A stretch of 64,000 bases of DNA from positions 45,009 through 109,008 of the forward strand of contig CANQKY010000002.1 in assembly GCA_947624575.1 (NCBI GenBank), written 5' to 3'. The position numbers were made by a program, and so were the translations under genes. Source of the stretch: an uncultured Clostridia bacterium. Lineage in GTDB: Bacteria > Bacillota > Clostridia > Oscillospirales > Ruminococcaceae. How positions within the stretch are numbered: the first letter of the stretch is position 1; every line of letters starts with the position of its first letter. Under the pieces are notes generated by a model. That model saw nothing but the letters and a program-made list of their open reading frames with translations. It was not told the origin of the DNA and ran no database searches. This document shows, piece by piece, positions 23,885 to 33,221 of this stretch.

Positions 23885-24517
23885 TTATTCTATTTCGTTT
23901 TCGATCCAAGTTAGAAGTTCGTTTGTCGAAACCGTTATGGTTTCCTCCTCACCGCCGCAGACCGCCATGGTACAGCCGTCCCATTCCCGCAGAAAAAACG
24001 GCAGACCGTCGAGCGTCACACGGTCATTTGCCGCAGCGGCAAAGGCGTTTAGCCGTAAAGCGGTGAAAAGCGGAAGATCTCTGCATTTTCCATAGCTTTC
24101 CTTACAGCACCAAAAACGGAAAAACAGCCTATCCGACTGCAGTGCCGCTTCGTACTCCGCCGGTGTGCAGATACGGCGCAAAACCGGCTGTCCGATTTTG
24201 CGGTGTGTTTGCAGGTCAATGCCGCAGGGCCGGTCGGAAAGTACGCAGGAAACGGCGTTTTCGGTATGGGAGAGATTCCAGTACCGGTCGGGCAGGGACG
24301 GTGTATGGGGCTTTCCGAGCGGGCTGAAAGAAATGGGCAGCTCTGCCGAAAGCGGCAGACCCCATTCCCGCGCCGCGGCATACCGAAACAGCAGATAGGC
24401 GGCGGCGGACGCCGCCCTGCCCGCTTCAGAGAGCCGCTCTGCCTTTTTTGCCCGATCGGACGGCAAAAAGGGCATCAACCGGTCTGCCTTCGGCAGACCG
24501 AAAAGCAGATAGATCAT
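23885..24517 (-). CDS. 4'-phosphopantetheinyl transferase, Sfp type
   Basis: 210 residues. It transfers the phosphopantetheine arm of CoA to carrier proteins. The metal-binding motif is GIDLQ, where the common second acidic residue is Gln, and the second motif is FWCCKESYGK (WxxKEA class). The ATG at 24517 overlaps the rnfB stop codon (ATGA), making it the last gene of the rnf operon. No NRPS/PKS or acyl carrier protein gene is in the window, so its partner is unknown. Sfp-like size and motifs are clear; specificity is not. Confidence 0.85.
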   Translation of the reverse strand: MIYLLFGLPKADRLMPFLPSDRAKKAERLSEAGRAASAAAYLLFRYAAAREWGLPLSAELPISFSPLGKPHTPSLPDRYWNLSHTENAVSCVLSDRPCGIDLQTHRKIGQPVLRRICTPAEYEAALQSDRLFFRFWCCKESYGKCRDLPLFTALRLNAFAAAANDRVTLDGLPFFLREWDGCTMAVCGGEEETITVSTNELLTWIENEIE

Positions 24518-25302
24518 AGCTTCACGATACAGTGGACCGGACAACCCTCCGCACAGCTTCCACAGCCGGTACAAAGAGTCGGGTCGATCGCCGCCAGACC
24601 GTCGGTGACCTTCACAGCACCCGCCGGACAGGTGCGCTCGCACTTTTTACAGCCGATACAACCGGCGGAGCAAACCGCGCGGGTCTCCTTCCCGCGCTGG
24701 GGGTTTTTGCACAAAACCAGATAGGAAGCCGTCCGCTCCACCGGTGCGATCACGCCCTTCGGGCAGACCGAAACGCAAATCAGGCAGCCGATACAGCGAT
24801 TCGGATCGACCACCGCCACCCCGTTTTCCACCGAAATGGCGTTTTGCGGACAGGCTTTGACGCAGTCCCCGAAGCCGAGACAGCCGTAATGGCAGCTTTT
24901 ATCCCCGCCGTAAAGACCGGCAGCGGCGGCACAGCTTTGAAACCCGTGATATTGGTATGCTTTCTTGGCACTCTCACAGTCCCCGCCGCAAAGCACCCGT
25001 GCGACCGGAGGTATGACCGCCTCGGCTTTTCTGCCGGTGATCTCCCCCAGCTTCTCCGCGACCTGCGCGCCGCCCGGCACGCAGAGGGAGACCGAGACCT
25101 CGTCCTGAATGACCGCCGCGGCATACTCATCACAGCCCGCATAGCCGCAGGCGCCGCAGTTGGCACCCGGCAAGGCTTCCCTTGCGTCGGTGATCCTGGT
25201 GTCCACCTTGACGGCAAACAGCTTGGACGCCAGCGACAAAAGCAGTCCGGCAAAGAGGGCAAGCGCCACGAAAATCAGGATCGGTATCACAAATTCGTTC
25301 AT
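24514..25302 (-). CDS. rnfB: Rnf complex subunit B (polyferredoxin)
   Basis: 262 residues. One N-terminal membrane anchor (about 5-25) is followed by the RnfB-specific cluster motif GANCGACGYAGCDEY and several ferredoxin-type CxxCxxC motifs (CLICVSVCP, CKKCERTCP, CGSCAEGCP). It receives electrons from ferredoxin and passes them into the membrane complex that drives Na+ or H+ export while reducing NAD+. It is the last rnf gene, with translational coupling to the transferase gene downstream. Confidence 0.95.
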   Translation of the reverse strand: MNEFVIPILIFVALALFAGLLLSLASKLFAVKVDTRITDAREALPGANCGACGYAGCDEYAAAVIQDEVSVSLCVPGGAQVAEKLGEITGRKAEAVIPPVARVLCGGDCESAKKAYQYHGFQSCAAAAGLYGGDKSCHYGCLGFGDCVKACPQNAISVENGVAVVDPNRCIGCLICVSVCPKGVIAPVERTASYLVLCKNPQRGKETRAVCSAGCIGCKKCERTCPAGAVKVTDGLAAIDPTLCTGCGSCAEGCPVHCIVKL

Positions 25303-25317
25303 TTTAACCCGCCTTCC

Positions 25318-25908
25318 TTATCCGAACAGATTTTCCACCACGCCGCTGAATCCCAAAAAGGAAAGAGAAACGATCGCGGCGGAAATCAGCGTGATCGGCA
25401 TACCCGAAAACGGTTTGGGCGGATTTGCCGCCTCCAGCCGGCGACGCACCCCCGCAAAGAGCAGCAGCGCAATGGTAAAGCCGATTCCCGCGCCCAGCGC
25501 ATTGACCACCGACTGCGCAAAGGTATACTCCTCGGTGATGTTGAGCAGTGTGACCCCCAGCACCGCACAGTTAGTCGTGATCAGCGGCAGATAGATGCCA
25601 AGCGCCTGATAGAGCGGCGGTACAAAGCGGCGCAGAATGATCTCCACAAGCTGGACGAAAAGCGCGATAATCAGGATAAACGAAACGGTGTTCAGATACT
25701 GAAGTCCAAACGGTACCAGCAGCAGCGTATAGACCGGATAGGTACACAAGGTCGCCATCACCATCACAAAGGTGACCGCCACCCCCATACCGGCGGCGGA
25801 ATCCACCTTTTTGGAAACGCCCAGAAACGGGCAGATCCCCATAAACTTTGTCAGCACAAAATTATCCACCAAAACCGCGCTGACCAGAATGATCATCATC
25901 TCTCTCAT
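25318..25908 (-). CDS. rnfA: Rnf complex subunit A
   Basis: 196 residues, six membrane segments. Typical RnfA/NqrE sequence MIILVSAVLVDNFVLTKFMG with the conserved Cys (GICPFLG) near residue 25 and TTNCAVLGV near 110, which together hold the intramembrane iron site. The start overlaps the rnfE stop (ATGA). Confidence 0.95.
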   Translation of the reverse strand: MREMMIILVSAVLVDNFVLTKFMGICPFLGVSKKVDSAAGMGVAVTFVMVMATLCTYPVYTLLLVPFGLQYLNTVSFILIIALFVQLVEIILRRFVPPLYQALGIYLPLITTNCAVLGVTLLNITEEYTFAQSVVNALGAGIGFTIALLLFAGVRRRLEAANPPKPFSGMPITLISAAIVSLSFLGFSGVVENLFG

Positions 25909-26579
25909 TTTGCGACCTCCTCACAGCCACCGCAGGCTCCGGCAGCAGGACAGCCCGCACAGCCGTCCGCCTGACTCCGGCGTTCGGCGGCGCGTCCCTT
26001 TGTCAGCCGGTTGACCAATGCGATCAAACAGCCGAACACGAAGAAGCCGCCGGCTGGCAGGATAAAGATCAGCATCGGCTCCAGCACGCCGAAGGTGATG
26101 TCGATCCCGAAGATGGTACCGGCGCCGATCAGCTCCCGCACGGCGCCCATGCAAAACAGCGCAAGGGTAAAGCCAAAGCCCATGCCGAGCGCGTCCAGCG
26201 CGGATTTCCCGACCGAATTTTTGCTGGCAAACATCTCGGCACGACCGAGAATGATGCAGTTGACGGTAATCAGCGAAAGGAAAAGCCCCAATGCCTGATT
26301 CAGCGCGGGCAGGTACCGCTCCAGCAGAAATCCGACCAGGGTGACGAATCCGGCGATGATGACGATATAGCAGGGCAGGCGAACCTCCTTGGGGATCACC
26401 CGCTTGAGCAGTGAGATCACCACATTCGAGCCGAGCAGCACAAAGGTGGTGGCAAGCCCCATGCCGATCCCGTTGAGCGCCATGGTGGTGACCGCCAGCG
26501 TGGGACAGGTGCCCAGCAGCATGACCAGCACCGGATTTTCCTTCAGCAATCCGCGCAGAAAGATCTCACGGTTTTTCAT
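25905..26579 (-). CDS. rnfE: Rnf complex subunit E
   Basis: 224 residues, six membrane segments, homologous to RnfA in inverted topology. Conserved Cys positions are LLGTCPTLAVT near 25 and TVNCIILGRAE near 110. An additional Cys-rich C-terminal tail (CAGCPAAGACGGCEE) is not part of the core fold and could bind metal. It overlaps rnfDG by 4 nt. Confidence 0.95.
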   Translation of the reverse strand: MKNREIFLRGLLKENPVLVMLLGTCPTLAVTTMALNGIGMGLATTFVLLGSNVVISLLKRVIPKEVRLPCYIVIIAGFVTLVGFLLERYLPALNQALGLFLSLITVNCIILGRAEMFASKNSVGKSALDALGMGFGFTLALFCMGAVRELIGAGTIFGIDITFGVLEPMLIFILPAGGFFVFGCLIALVNRLTKGRAAERRSQADGCAGCPAAGACGGCEEVAK

Positions 26580-28123
26580 TCCCCGTCACCTCCCAATTCG
26601 GAATCCGCCGCCAGCGCGGCGTTTACAGCGGTCGTCACGGCGCGTGAGGATATGGTAGCGCCCGCGACGGCGACAATATCGGAATCCCGCGTCGCTTTAT
26701 TCTTGGCGACGGTGATCTCCCCTTTTCGTCCGGCAAACTGGGACAAAAAGCCCTCGTCAGCCGCCTTGCTGCCAAGCCCCGGCGTATCGCTTGTTTCGGT
26801 GACTGACACCCCCGAAACGCCCTCGGGTGTGATCCCGACCAGCAGGGTCAGATCGCCCCCGTAGCTTTTGGTGACGACCTCATAGACATGCCCTGCCGAG
26901 GAACCGAAGCAGCGTGTGATCGTGGCATTCTCAGGCGAAGCGGGCGGCTGCAATTCCTCCCAGTCCGCCCCCTGCGGAACAAGCTCGGTCAGCTCCGAGA
27001 TCAGTGCTTCGGTCAGCCCCGTTTCCTCCTCCACGCGGGTCACGCGGTAGGTGGCAAGCAGCGCGCCGGCGATCAGCACCACTACCACGCAGAGCACGGC
27101 GGTTGGACGCAGTACATCACGAAGCGGACGGATCGGGGTCTGATCCCCCTCCACCGCCGTTTTTGTTTTCTCTTTTTTCTTTTTATCACGGGTCAGCCCG
27201 AAGGGACGGGGCGCCGTCCAGATGTCGATATAGGGAACCAGCAGGTTCATCAGCAAAATAGAGAAGGACACGCCCTCAGGATAAGAGCCAAACTGCCGGA
27301 TCAGCACGGTGAGCAATCCACAGCCGATCCCGAAGATGATCTTCCCCTTTCCGGTGATCGGAGAGGTGGTATAATCGGTCGCCATGAAGATCGCGCCGAT
27401 GGCAAGACCGCCGCTGAACAGGTAAGTTGCCATGCGCTCCACCCCGAACGGCAGGGTGAGAAGCGCCACGGTGCCGAGATAGGCAAGGGGAATATGGGGA
27501 CGGATCACCCGCTTATAAAGCAGATAGGCTCCGCCCAGCAAAAGCGCCAGGGCGGAAGTCTCCCCCAAACAGCCGCCGCAGTTGCCGAGAAACAGCATCA
27601 GGGGGCTTGGCAGCGTTCCCTCACTCCCTGCCAGCACGGCGAGAGGTGTGGCGGACGCCACCGCCTCCGCCTGCGGGTGGAGATAGGCAAACGGCTCGGT
27701 CCAGTTTGTCATATGTACCGCGAAAGAGACCATCAGCACGATACGGGCGGTGATCGCGGGATTGGCGAAATTCTTGCCGATCCCACCGAAAAGCTGTTTG
27801 ACCACAACGATTGCCACGAACGAGCCGATCACCGCGATCCAGAGCGGGATCGAGACCGGCAGGTTAAACGCCAGCAGTACGCCGGTGACGGCGGCGGAAA
27901 GATCGCCCACGGTCTGCTGCCGGTGCATCAGGCGGCGATAGGCATACTCAAAGAATATGGCAGACGCGGTGGTGACCGCCGTGACCAGCAGCGCACGGGG
28001 TCCGAAAAAGACCACCGAGGCGATCAGGGCGGGAATCAGCGCGATCAGCACGTCCCGCATGATGACCGGTGTGGTGACCCCGCTGTGCCGGTGAGGTGAT
28101 TGTGAAACGATAAGAGCTTCCAA
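26576..28123 (-). CDS. Fused Rnf subunits D and G
   Basis: 515 residues. Residues 1-310 are RnfD: multiple membrane helices, ATDYTTSPITG flavin-region motif and VPYIDIWTAPRPFG near the end. After a Lys/Glu-rich linker (KKKKEKTKT) comes a new membrane segment (about 340-360) and an RnfG/FMN-binding domain ending with AGATISSRAVTTAV, the covalent FMN attachment motif recognised by ApbE. In most organisms rnfD and rnfG are separate adjacent genes. No stop or frameshift is visible at the junction. The order around it (rnfC upstream, rnfE downstream) is as for separate D-G genes. Confidence 0.92.
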   Translation of the reverse strand: MEALIVSQSPHRHSGVTTPVIMRDVLIALIPALIASVVFFGPRALLVTAVTTASAIFFEYAYRRLMHRQQTVGDLSAAVTGVLLAFNLPVSIPLWIAVIGSFVAIVVVKQLFGGIGKNFANPAITARIVLMVSFAVHMTNWTEPFAYLHPQAEAVASATPLAVLAGSEGTLPSPLMLFLGNCGGCLGETSALALLLGGAYLLYKRVIRPHIPLAYLGTVALLTLPFGVERMATYLFSGGLAIGAIFMATDYTTSPITGKGKIIFGIGCGLLTVLIRQFGSYPEGVSFSILLMNLLVPYIDIWTAPRPFGLTRDKKKKEKTKTAVEGDQTPIRPLRDVLRPTAVLCVVVVLIAGALLATYRVTRVEEETGLTEALISELTELVPQGADWEELQPPASPENATITRCFGSSAGHVYEVVTKSYGGDLTLLVGITPEGVSGVSVTETSDTPGLGSKAADEGFLSQFAGRKGEITVAKNKATRDSDIVAVAGATISSRAVTTAVNAALAADSELGGDGE

Positions 28124-28125
28124 GC

Positions 28126-29430
28126 TCAGTTCCCCTCCTTTCGGAGCAGATCCTTTGCCAACACATTTTTCTGAGAAAGCGGTCTGCCCGCCGGACAGAC
28201 ATAGCTGCAGCTGCCGCAGCCGACGCAGAGAGTTACCGACAGAGCGCGAAGCTGTGCCGTATCCCGCTTGTCATAGGCGTCCTCCAGCATACCGGGGCGC
28301 AGCCCCATCGGGCAGGCGGCGGTGCATCTGCCGCAGCGGATACAGTCGGTAGCGGAAAGTGCAAAATCCTCCGGCTCGGTAAACGCCAACAGCGCATTGC
28401 AGGTTTTGGTGACCGGCATTTCGGGATCGGCAACCGCCGAGCCCATCATCGGACCTCCGCTTAAAATCTGTGTCGCCTTTTCAAAGCCGCCGCAGTATTC
28501 GAGCACCTCACGAATCGATGTGCCGACCGGCACGGAGTAATTCCCGGGACGTTCTACGGCGGTGCCGTCCACCGTGATGAACCGTTCGATCAGCGGTCTG
28601 CCCCGCCTCAGATAATCCGCCAGAAACGCGATGGAGGACACATTCTGCATCATCACGCCGCTGTCTGCCGGCAGGCTGCCGGCGCGCACCGTCCGTCCGG
28701 TGGTCTGGTAGATCAGCACCTTTTCCGCACCCTGCGGATAGCGTGCGGGCAGCGGAACGACCCGAATACGGGAATCCGCCTTGCAGATCTTTCCGAGCTT
28801 TTCGATCGCCTCCGGTTTGTTTTTCTCGATCCCGATAAAGCAGTGGGTCAGCCCGAGAAAGTGCATGACCGCCTCGATCCCGTCGAACACATCTTCGGCG
28901 CTTTCGATACAGGTGCGGTAATCCGAGGTGATATACGGCTCACATTCCGCCGCGTTGACCACCAGCGTATCCAGCCGCTCCACATCTTTATAGGCGAGCT
29001 TCATATGAGCAGGGAAGCCCGCTCCGCCAAGCCCCACCAGACCGGAGCGCCGCACGGCGGTAAAGAAATCCTGCGCCGTGGTGATGGTCGGCGTTTTGTG
29101 CGGGAACTCCTCCTGCTTGCCGTCCGCATGGATCACCACCGCCTGCGACCGCTTGCCGCCCGGCAAAACGATCTCGGTGAGTGCCTCCACCTCGCCCGAC
29201 ACACTGCTGTGGACCGGTGCGGCAAACAGATGCTCGGTATCCCCGATCTTCTGCCCGACCAGCACCCGATCCCCCACCTCGACCAGAGGCTTGCAGGGAA
29301 CGCCCATATGCTGCTGCATCGGGATTGTCACCCGCTGTGGCAGTGGGATTGGTGTGGTGACGGCGTTTTTGGTGTTTTTATCGTGACGAACGGTCACGCC
29401 GTTTATCCTTTTCCCGTTGAGAAGGGACAT
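28126..29430 (-). CDS. rnfC: Rnf complex subunit C
   Basis: 434 residues. NADH/flavin-binding NuoF-like domain with GLGGAGFPAHMK near 130, an SLBB-like region, and two 4Fe-4S motifs at the C-terminus (CIRCGRCTAACPMG and CVGCGSCSYVCPAG). It is the NAD+-reducing peripheral subunit. The ATG at 29430 (MSLLNGKRI) is favoured over a TTG at 29439 because AAAGG is correctly spaced. It overlaps the Gx gene by about 50 nt. Confidence 0.94.
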   Translation of the reverse strand: MSLLNGKRINGVTVRHDKNTKNAVTTPIPLPQRVTIPMQQHMGVPCKPLVEVGDRVLVGQKIGDTEHLFAAPVHSSVSGEVEALTEIVLPGGKRSQAVVIHADGKQEEFPHKTPTITTAQDFFTAVRRSGLVGLGGAGFPAHMKLAYKDVERLDTLVVNAAECEPYITSDYRTCIESAEDVFDGIEAVMHFLGLTHCFIGIEKNKPEAIEKLGKICKADSRIRVVPLPARYPQGAEKVLIYQTTGRTVRAGSLPADSGVMMQNVSSIAFLADYLRRGRPLIERFITVDGTAVERPGNYSVPVGTSIREVLEYCGGFEKATQILSGGPMMGSAVADPEMPVTKTCNALLAFTEPEDFALSATDCIRCGRCTAACPMGLRPGMLEDAYDKRDTAQLRALSVTLCVGCGSCSYVCPAGRPLSQKNVLAKDLLRKEGN

Positions 29431-29950
29431 GATACTCAATCCTTTCCAGTTCTGACGATATCCGGCTCAATGCGGGCAGAGTGCCCCGCAAGAGGACTGC
29501 GGTAAGCGTTCCGGTTACAAGGGCGGATAACATCAGTATCGGTATATAGTATACCACAACCGACGACCCTATGACAAGCATGGAAACGACAAGCTGCGAC
29601 AAATTATGCGTGAGCGCGCCGCAGACCGAGAGAAGCCAGAATGAGCAGTGGGTAGACCGCAACAGGCAGAAGATCACCAAAGCGGAAAGAACCCCGCCGG
29701 TGAGGCTGAGCAGTCCGGCGACCGCGCCGCGTGTGAAAAAGGCAAGCCCGCCCCGCAGCAGAGCGAGAATCGCCCCCTCCCGTATTCCGAACGCAAACAG
29801 GGTATACATGGTGACGATATGCGCCAGCCCCAGCTTTACCCCCGGGAGCGGCAATGCGGGCAGCATACCCTCCAGAAACGAAAGAAGTGCCGCGAGTGCA
29901 AACAAAAGCGCCATACGCGCCACAAAATATGCGGGATTTTTTGTTTTCAT
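29378..29950 (-). CDS. Gx transporter family membrane protein
   Basis: 190 residues with five or six membrane segments. It contains the Gly-rich segments LPGVKLGLAHIVTMYTLF and LTHNLSQLV of the family once named heptaprenyl diphosphate synthase component I, now Gx transporter. Members often accompany rnf, apbE and NusG-II genes in Clostridia; an S-component-like role for a flavin-related compound has been suggested. The N-terminus is MKTKNPAYFVAR. Function here is not proven. It lies 4 bp after the NusG-II gene. Confidence 0.8.
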   Translation of the reverse strand: MKTKNPAYFVARMALLFALAALLSFLEGMLPALPLPGVKLGLAHIVTMYTLFAFGIREGAILALLRGGLAFFTRGAVAGLLSLTGGVLSALVIFCLLRSTHCSFWLLSVCGALTHNLSQLVVSMLVIGSSVVVYYIPILMLSALVTGTLTAVLLRGTLPALSRISSELERIEYHVPSQREKDKRRDRSSR

Positions 29951-29954
29951 ACCG

Positions 29955-30323
29955 TCACCCCGCGATCCATCTGTCCTGATCCTCTGCCCGCACCGTGACC
30001 GATACCCGATTCGGCAGGCAGACCGCCGCTTCTCCCGACCGACTGATCCAGCCGGTGTGAACGCAGACCTGATCGGGACAGCCGGACGAGCGCACCCGCA
30101 CCCTGCCTTTATCCGTTTCGATCACCATATCGGGCAGGAGGGGATCGGTAAAAACGCCCGCTTCGGTCAGCCGAAGCTCGGCAACAACCCGATCTTCGAC
30201 CCGCACCTCCGCCACCAAAGGCGAACCACTTTGCCTTGTCAAAAGGCAGAATACAACCGTCACGGCGGCAAAGACGAGTGCCGCCCAGAAAAGATCGCGT
30301 TTTGCAAAAAAAGGTCGGTTCAT
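29955..30323 (-). CDS. NusG domain II-containing membrane-anchored protein
   Basis: 122 residues: an N-terminal membrane anchor (about 12-30), then a small beta domain with GCPDQVCVHTGWISRSGEAAVCLPNRV, the NusG_II family signature with its Cys pair. It regularly sits between apbE and Gx genes in rnf loci, role unknown, probably extracytoplasmic. It overlaps apbE by 4 nt (ATGA). Confidence 0.85.
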   Translation of the reverse strand: MNRPFFAKRDLFWAALVFAAVTVVFCLLTRQSGSPLVAEVRVEDRVVAELRLTEAGVFTDPLLPDMVIETDKGRVRVRSSGCPDQVCVHTGWISRSGEAAVCLPNRVSVTVRAEDQDRWIAG

Positions 30324-31357
30324 GGCGTGACCTCCGCGAGCGCAAAGCCCTTTTCCGGTGTAAAGCAGTCCCGCAGGCGGTCGGACAGGTAGATCGTTTT
30401 GTCGGTACCGATCGCCAGTACGGCGTAATCCTCCCCGTCCAGATGAGTAAGCACCGCCTGCTTTCCGCCGACAAACAACGCGGTGGAAAGATAATCCGCC
30501 AGCCCGCCGTTTGGTGAGACGACGGTGACCGAAAGCAGATCGCTGTCGGCAGGATAGCCGGTTTTCGGGTCCAGCACATGATGATACCGGACTCCGTTTT
30601 CCTCAAAATATCGTTCGTAACCGCCGGTCGTGGCGATCACGCAGTCGGCAGTCATGCGAAATTGACCCGCCAGCTCCTGCTTGGTACCGGACGGATCGCG
30701 CAGACCGATCTCAAACGGAACGCCGTCTGGGTGCTGACCCAGCACCGCGATATTTCCGCCCAATGACAGCACCGCGCTGGTCACACCATGCGCACGGTAA
30801 ACCGAAAGTGCCTGACCCGCGGCATATCCCTTTGCCACGCCGCCGAGGTCAAGCCGTCCGGCTGAAAGCGGCAAAGTGATCTGATCGGAAACAGTCAAAG
30901 CGTTGTCCCCGATCCTGCCGACTGCCGCGGCAATCGCGCTTTCGTCCGGCAGGTGCGGTGCATCGGTGCCGAAGCCCCATAGGTCTACAAGGCTCCCGAC
31001 TGTCAGGGCAAAGCCGTTTAGCTCGGGGAAGCGTGCCGCAAACGCGCGGCACTCCGACAAAAGTGACACCGTTTCGGGCGAAACGGCGACCGGTTCTCCA
31101 GCCGAAGCGTTGATCCTGCCGATGTCGGAGGTATCAAGATAACGGGAGAAATGCGCTTCTTCCGTTTGAATCAGTTCCCGCACCGCATCGGCAGCCGCTT
31201 TGGCGTCCCCGTCATAGACCGTTTGGGTCACATAGGTGTCCATCAAATAATCGGAGGTACGGTACGGCTCGGCTTTTCTGTGTGCAAACAGGTCCCAAAG
31301 TATGAAGCCCGCCAGCAATACGCATACTAATCCTGCCCATACAGCGCCCTTTTTCAC
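30320..31357 (-). CDS. apbE: FAD:protein FMN transferase ApbE
   Basis: 345 residues. A membrane anchor (about 5-25) is followed by the ApbE domain: DTYVTQTVYD, DLGGVAKGYAAG near 170 and DPKTGYPAD near 280. It attaches FMN covalently to Thr of the RnfG and RnfD domains on the outer face of the membrane. The GTG at 31357 (VKKGAVWAG) is preferred: GGCGGTG lies upstream, and an ATG at 31405 would overlap the divergent gene. It is the first gene of the operon and encodes the enzyme that matures the fused RnfDG subunit. Confidence 0.92.
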   Translation of the reverse strand: MKKGAVWAGLVCVLLAGFILWDLFAHRKAEPYRTSDYLMDTYVTQTVYDGDAKAAADAVRELIQTEEAHFSRYLDTSDIGRINASAGEPVAVSPETVSLLSECRAFAARFPELNGFALTVGSLVDLWGFGTDAPHLPDESAIAAAVGRIGDNALTVSDQITLPLSAGRLDLGGVAKGYAAGQALSVYRAHGVTSAVLSLGGNIAVLGQHPDGVPFEIGLRDPSGTKQELAGQFRMTADCVIATTGGYERYFEENGVRYHHVLDPKTGYPADSDLLSVTVVSPNGGLADYLSTALFVGGKQAVLTHLDGEDYAVLAIGTDKTIYLSDRLRDCFTPEKGFALAEVTP

Positions 31358-31395
31358 TGCTGTCACCGCCTTCCGTTTCAAAAAGGAGTTGCCCA

Positions 31396-31938
31396 ATGCT
31401 GCCAACCGTGATCCTGTTCGGGAATGAAAAGGATAAAAGCATCACCAAACCGTTGTTTCGCACCCTGTCGGATCGCTATCGGGTCACATTACTGGAGAAA
31501 AACCGCATTCTGACAAAAGGCGGCGGTGCGCCGGTGCTTTTGATCGACACACCCGAGCTCACCCTCCGGCAGAACGAGTGCTGCCTTGTTTTGCTCAAAC
31601 GCCACCGTAACCTAAAGCGGCTGTGTGTGCCGCCCCACACCACAACGGTGTTCTCGGTGGAAAAGCCGCTGCCCAAAAAGCTGATCGGACTTTGCCCGCA
31701 GGGGATCGCCTGCGGCGGGCATGAGGGATCGCTTTCCTTTTCGAGCATCACGCCGGAGCGCAGCATGATCTCCTTACAGCGCCGCATGACCGACTGCTTT
31801 GGCAGCGTCATAGAGCCGATGGAAATCGCGGTCAAGACGGATCGCGCCGATCCCTATGCCGTGCTTGCTTCTGTCGCCGCGGCGCTCTGGCTTCACCAGC
31901 CCGAGCCGCGATTCAATTTTTCCGCCGACAAAAGCTGA
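31396..31938 (+). CDS. Hypothetical protein divergent from apbE
   Basis: 180 residues, begins [20 protein letters not shown]. No signal peptide or membrane helix is evident. Mixed alpha/beta character with several Cys ([21 protein letters not shown]) and no motif I recognise. AAGGAG sits 9 nt before the ATG. The last 46 nt overlap the 3' end of trmFO on the other strand. Codon use matches its neighbours, so it is probably real. Function unknown. Confidence 0.7.
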   Translation: MLPTVILFGNEKDKSITKPLFRTLSDRYRVTLLEKNRILTKGGGAPVLLIDTPELTLRQNECCLVLLKRHRNLKRLCVPPHTTTVFSVEKPLPKKLIGLCPQGIACGGHEGSLSFSSITPERSMISLQRRMTDCFGSVIEPMEIAVKTDRADPYAVLASVAAALWLHQPEPRFNFSADKS

Positions 31939-33221
31939 TCCAGCGCCGCAAGCGAACGGTTTGCCAAAGCGGCATACCGCTCCTGCTTCCCCCGTACCCG
32001 TTCGGGCAGAGGCGGCAGGATTCCCATATTCGCCCCCATCGGCTGAAACTCCACGACCGACGGGTCGCTGATATACGCCGTCAGCGCACCCAGCATGGTC
32101 ACTTTCGGCAAGGATAATGGCGGCATACCCCGCATACGGCGAGCGGTCTGCAAGCCTGCCAGCAGTCCGGACGCCGCCGATTCCATATACCCCTCCACGC
32201 CGGTGATCTGTCCGGCAAAGGAGATGCACGGCTCTGCCCGCAGGGCAAAGGTGCTCTCCAGCAGACGGGGACTATCCAAAAAGGTGTTTCGGTGCATCAC
32301 GCCGTACCGCGCGAACTCCGCATCGGCAAGTCCTGGGATCAGCGAAAACACCCGCTTTTGCTCCGAAAATTTCAGATTGGTTTGAAATCCGACCAGATTA
32401 TAAAGCGTCCCTTCCCGATTTTCCGCCCGAAGCTGTACCACTGCCCAAGGGCGTTTTCCGGTACGGGGGTCCCGCAGTCCGACCGGTTTAAGAGGACCGA
32501 ACCGTATCGTATCACCACCCCGCCGCGCCATCACTTCGATCGGCATACAGCCCTCATAAACGGTGAAATCCCGCCGGTCAAACTCCTTGAGCGGCGCCTG
32601 CTCAGCGCCGATCAGTGCTTCATAAAACCGCTCGTACTCCTCCCGATCCATCGGGCAGTTTAAGTAGTCGTCCTCCCCTTTTCCGTAGCGGGAGGCGGCA
32701 AAGACAATTTCCCTGTCGATGCTGTCCGCCGTGATGATCGGCGCCGCCGCATCGTAAAAACTCAAATACTGCCCGCCGCAAAGGTCACGCAGATGCTCCG
32801 CTAAGCTGTCGGAGGTCAAGGGTCCTGTTGCCACGATGACGTTTCCTTCGGGCAGTGACGTGACCTCACCGGTCACGACCTTGATATGCGGGTGAGAGCG
32901 GATCGCCTTTGTGACCAGATCGGAAAAAAGAATGCGATCCACCGCCAAAGCGCCGCCCGCCGGCACCTGTGCTTTAGCGGCGGCGGCGAGAGTGACGGAG
33001 CCGAGCCGCCGCATCTCCTCCTTCAGCAAGCCGGCGGCGGTAGAAACCCGCGCCGCTTTGAGGGAGTTGGAGCAGACAAGCTCCGCAAAGCCCGCATAAT
33101 GATGTGCCGGTGAAAACTTCACCGGCTTCATCTCATATAACAAAACGTCAATACCCGCCCGAGCAAGCTGCCACGCCGCTTCACAGCCGGCAAGCCCCGC
33201 ACCGATCACATGGCAGTTCAT
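31893..33221 (-). CDS. trmFO: Folate-dependent tRNA (uracil-54-C5) methyltransferase TrmFO
   Basis: 442 residues. FAD enzyme that uses methylenetetrahydrofolate to make ribothymidine at tRNA position 54. The N-terminal dinucleotide-binding motif is [20 protein letters not shown]. The conserved Cys motif [11 protein letters not shown] near residue 50 and the C-terminal [12 protein letters not shown] are present. The start overlaps the topA stop (ATGA), continuing the dprA-topA-trmFO order typical of Firmicutes. Confidence 0.95.
   Translation of the reverse strand: MNCHVIGAGLAGCEAAWQLARAGIDVLLYEMKPVKFSPAHHYAGFAELVCSNSLKAARVSTAAGLLKEEMRRLGSVTLAAAAKAQVPAGGALAVDRILFSDLVTKAIRSHPHIKVVTGEVTSLPEGNVIVATGPLTSDSLAEHLRDLCGGQYLSFYDAAAPIITADSIDREIVFAASRYGKGEDDYLNCPMDREEYERFYEALIGAEQAPLKEFDRRDFTVYEGCMPIEVMARRGGDTIRFGPLKPVGLRDPRTGKRPWAVVQLRAENREGTLYNLVGFQTNLKFSEQKRVFSLIPGLADAEFARYGVMHRNTFLDSPRLLESTFALRAEPCISFAGQITGVEGYMESAASGLLAGLQTARRMRGMPPLSLPKVTMLGALTAYISDPSVVEFQPMGANMGILPPLPERVRGKQERYAALANRSLAALDQLLSAEKLNRGSGW

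Noticed and set aside
26888..28099. 403-codon open frame antisense to rnfDG
   Set aside because: Arg/His/Gln-rich shadow typical of antisense frames in GC-rich genes; the opposite strand has clear Rnf domains.
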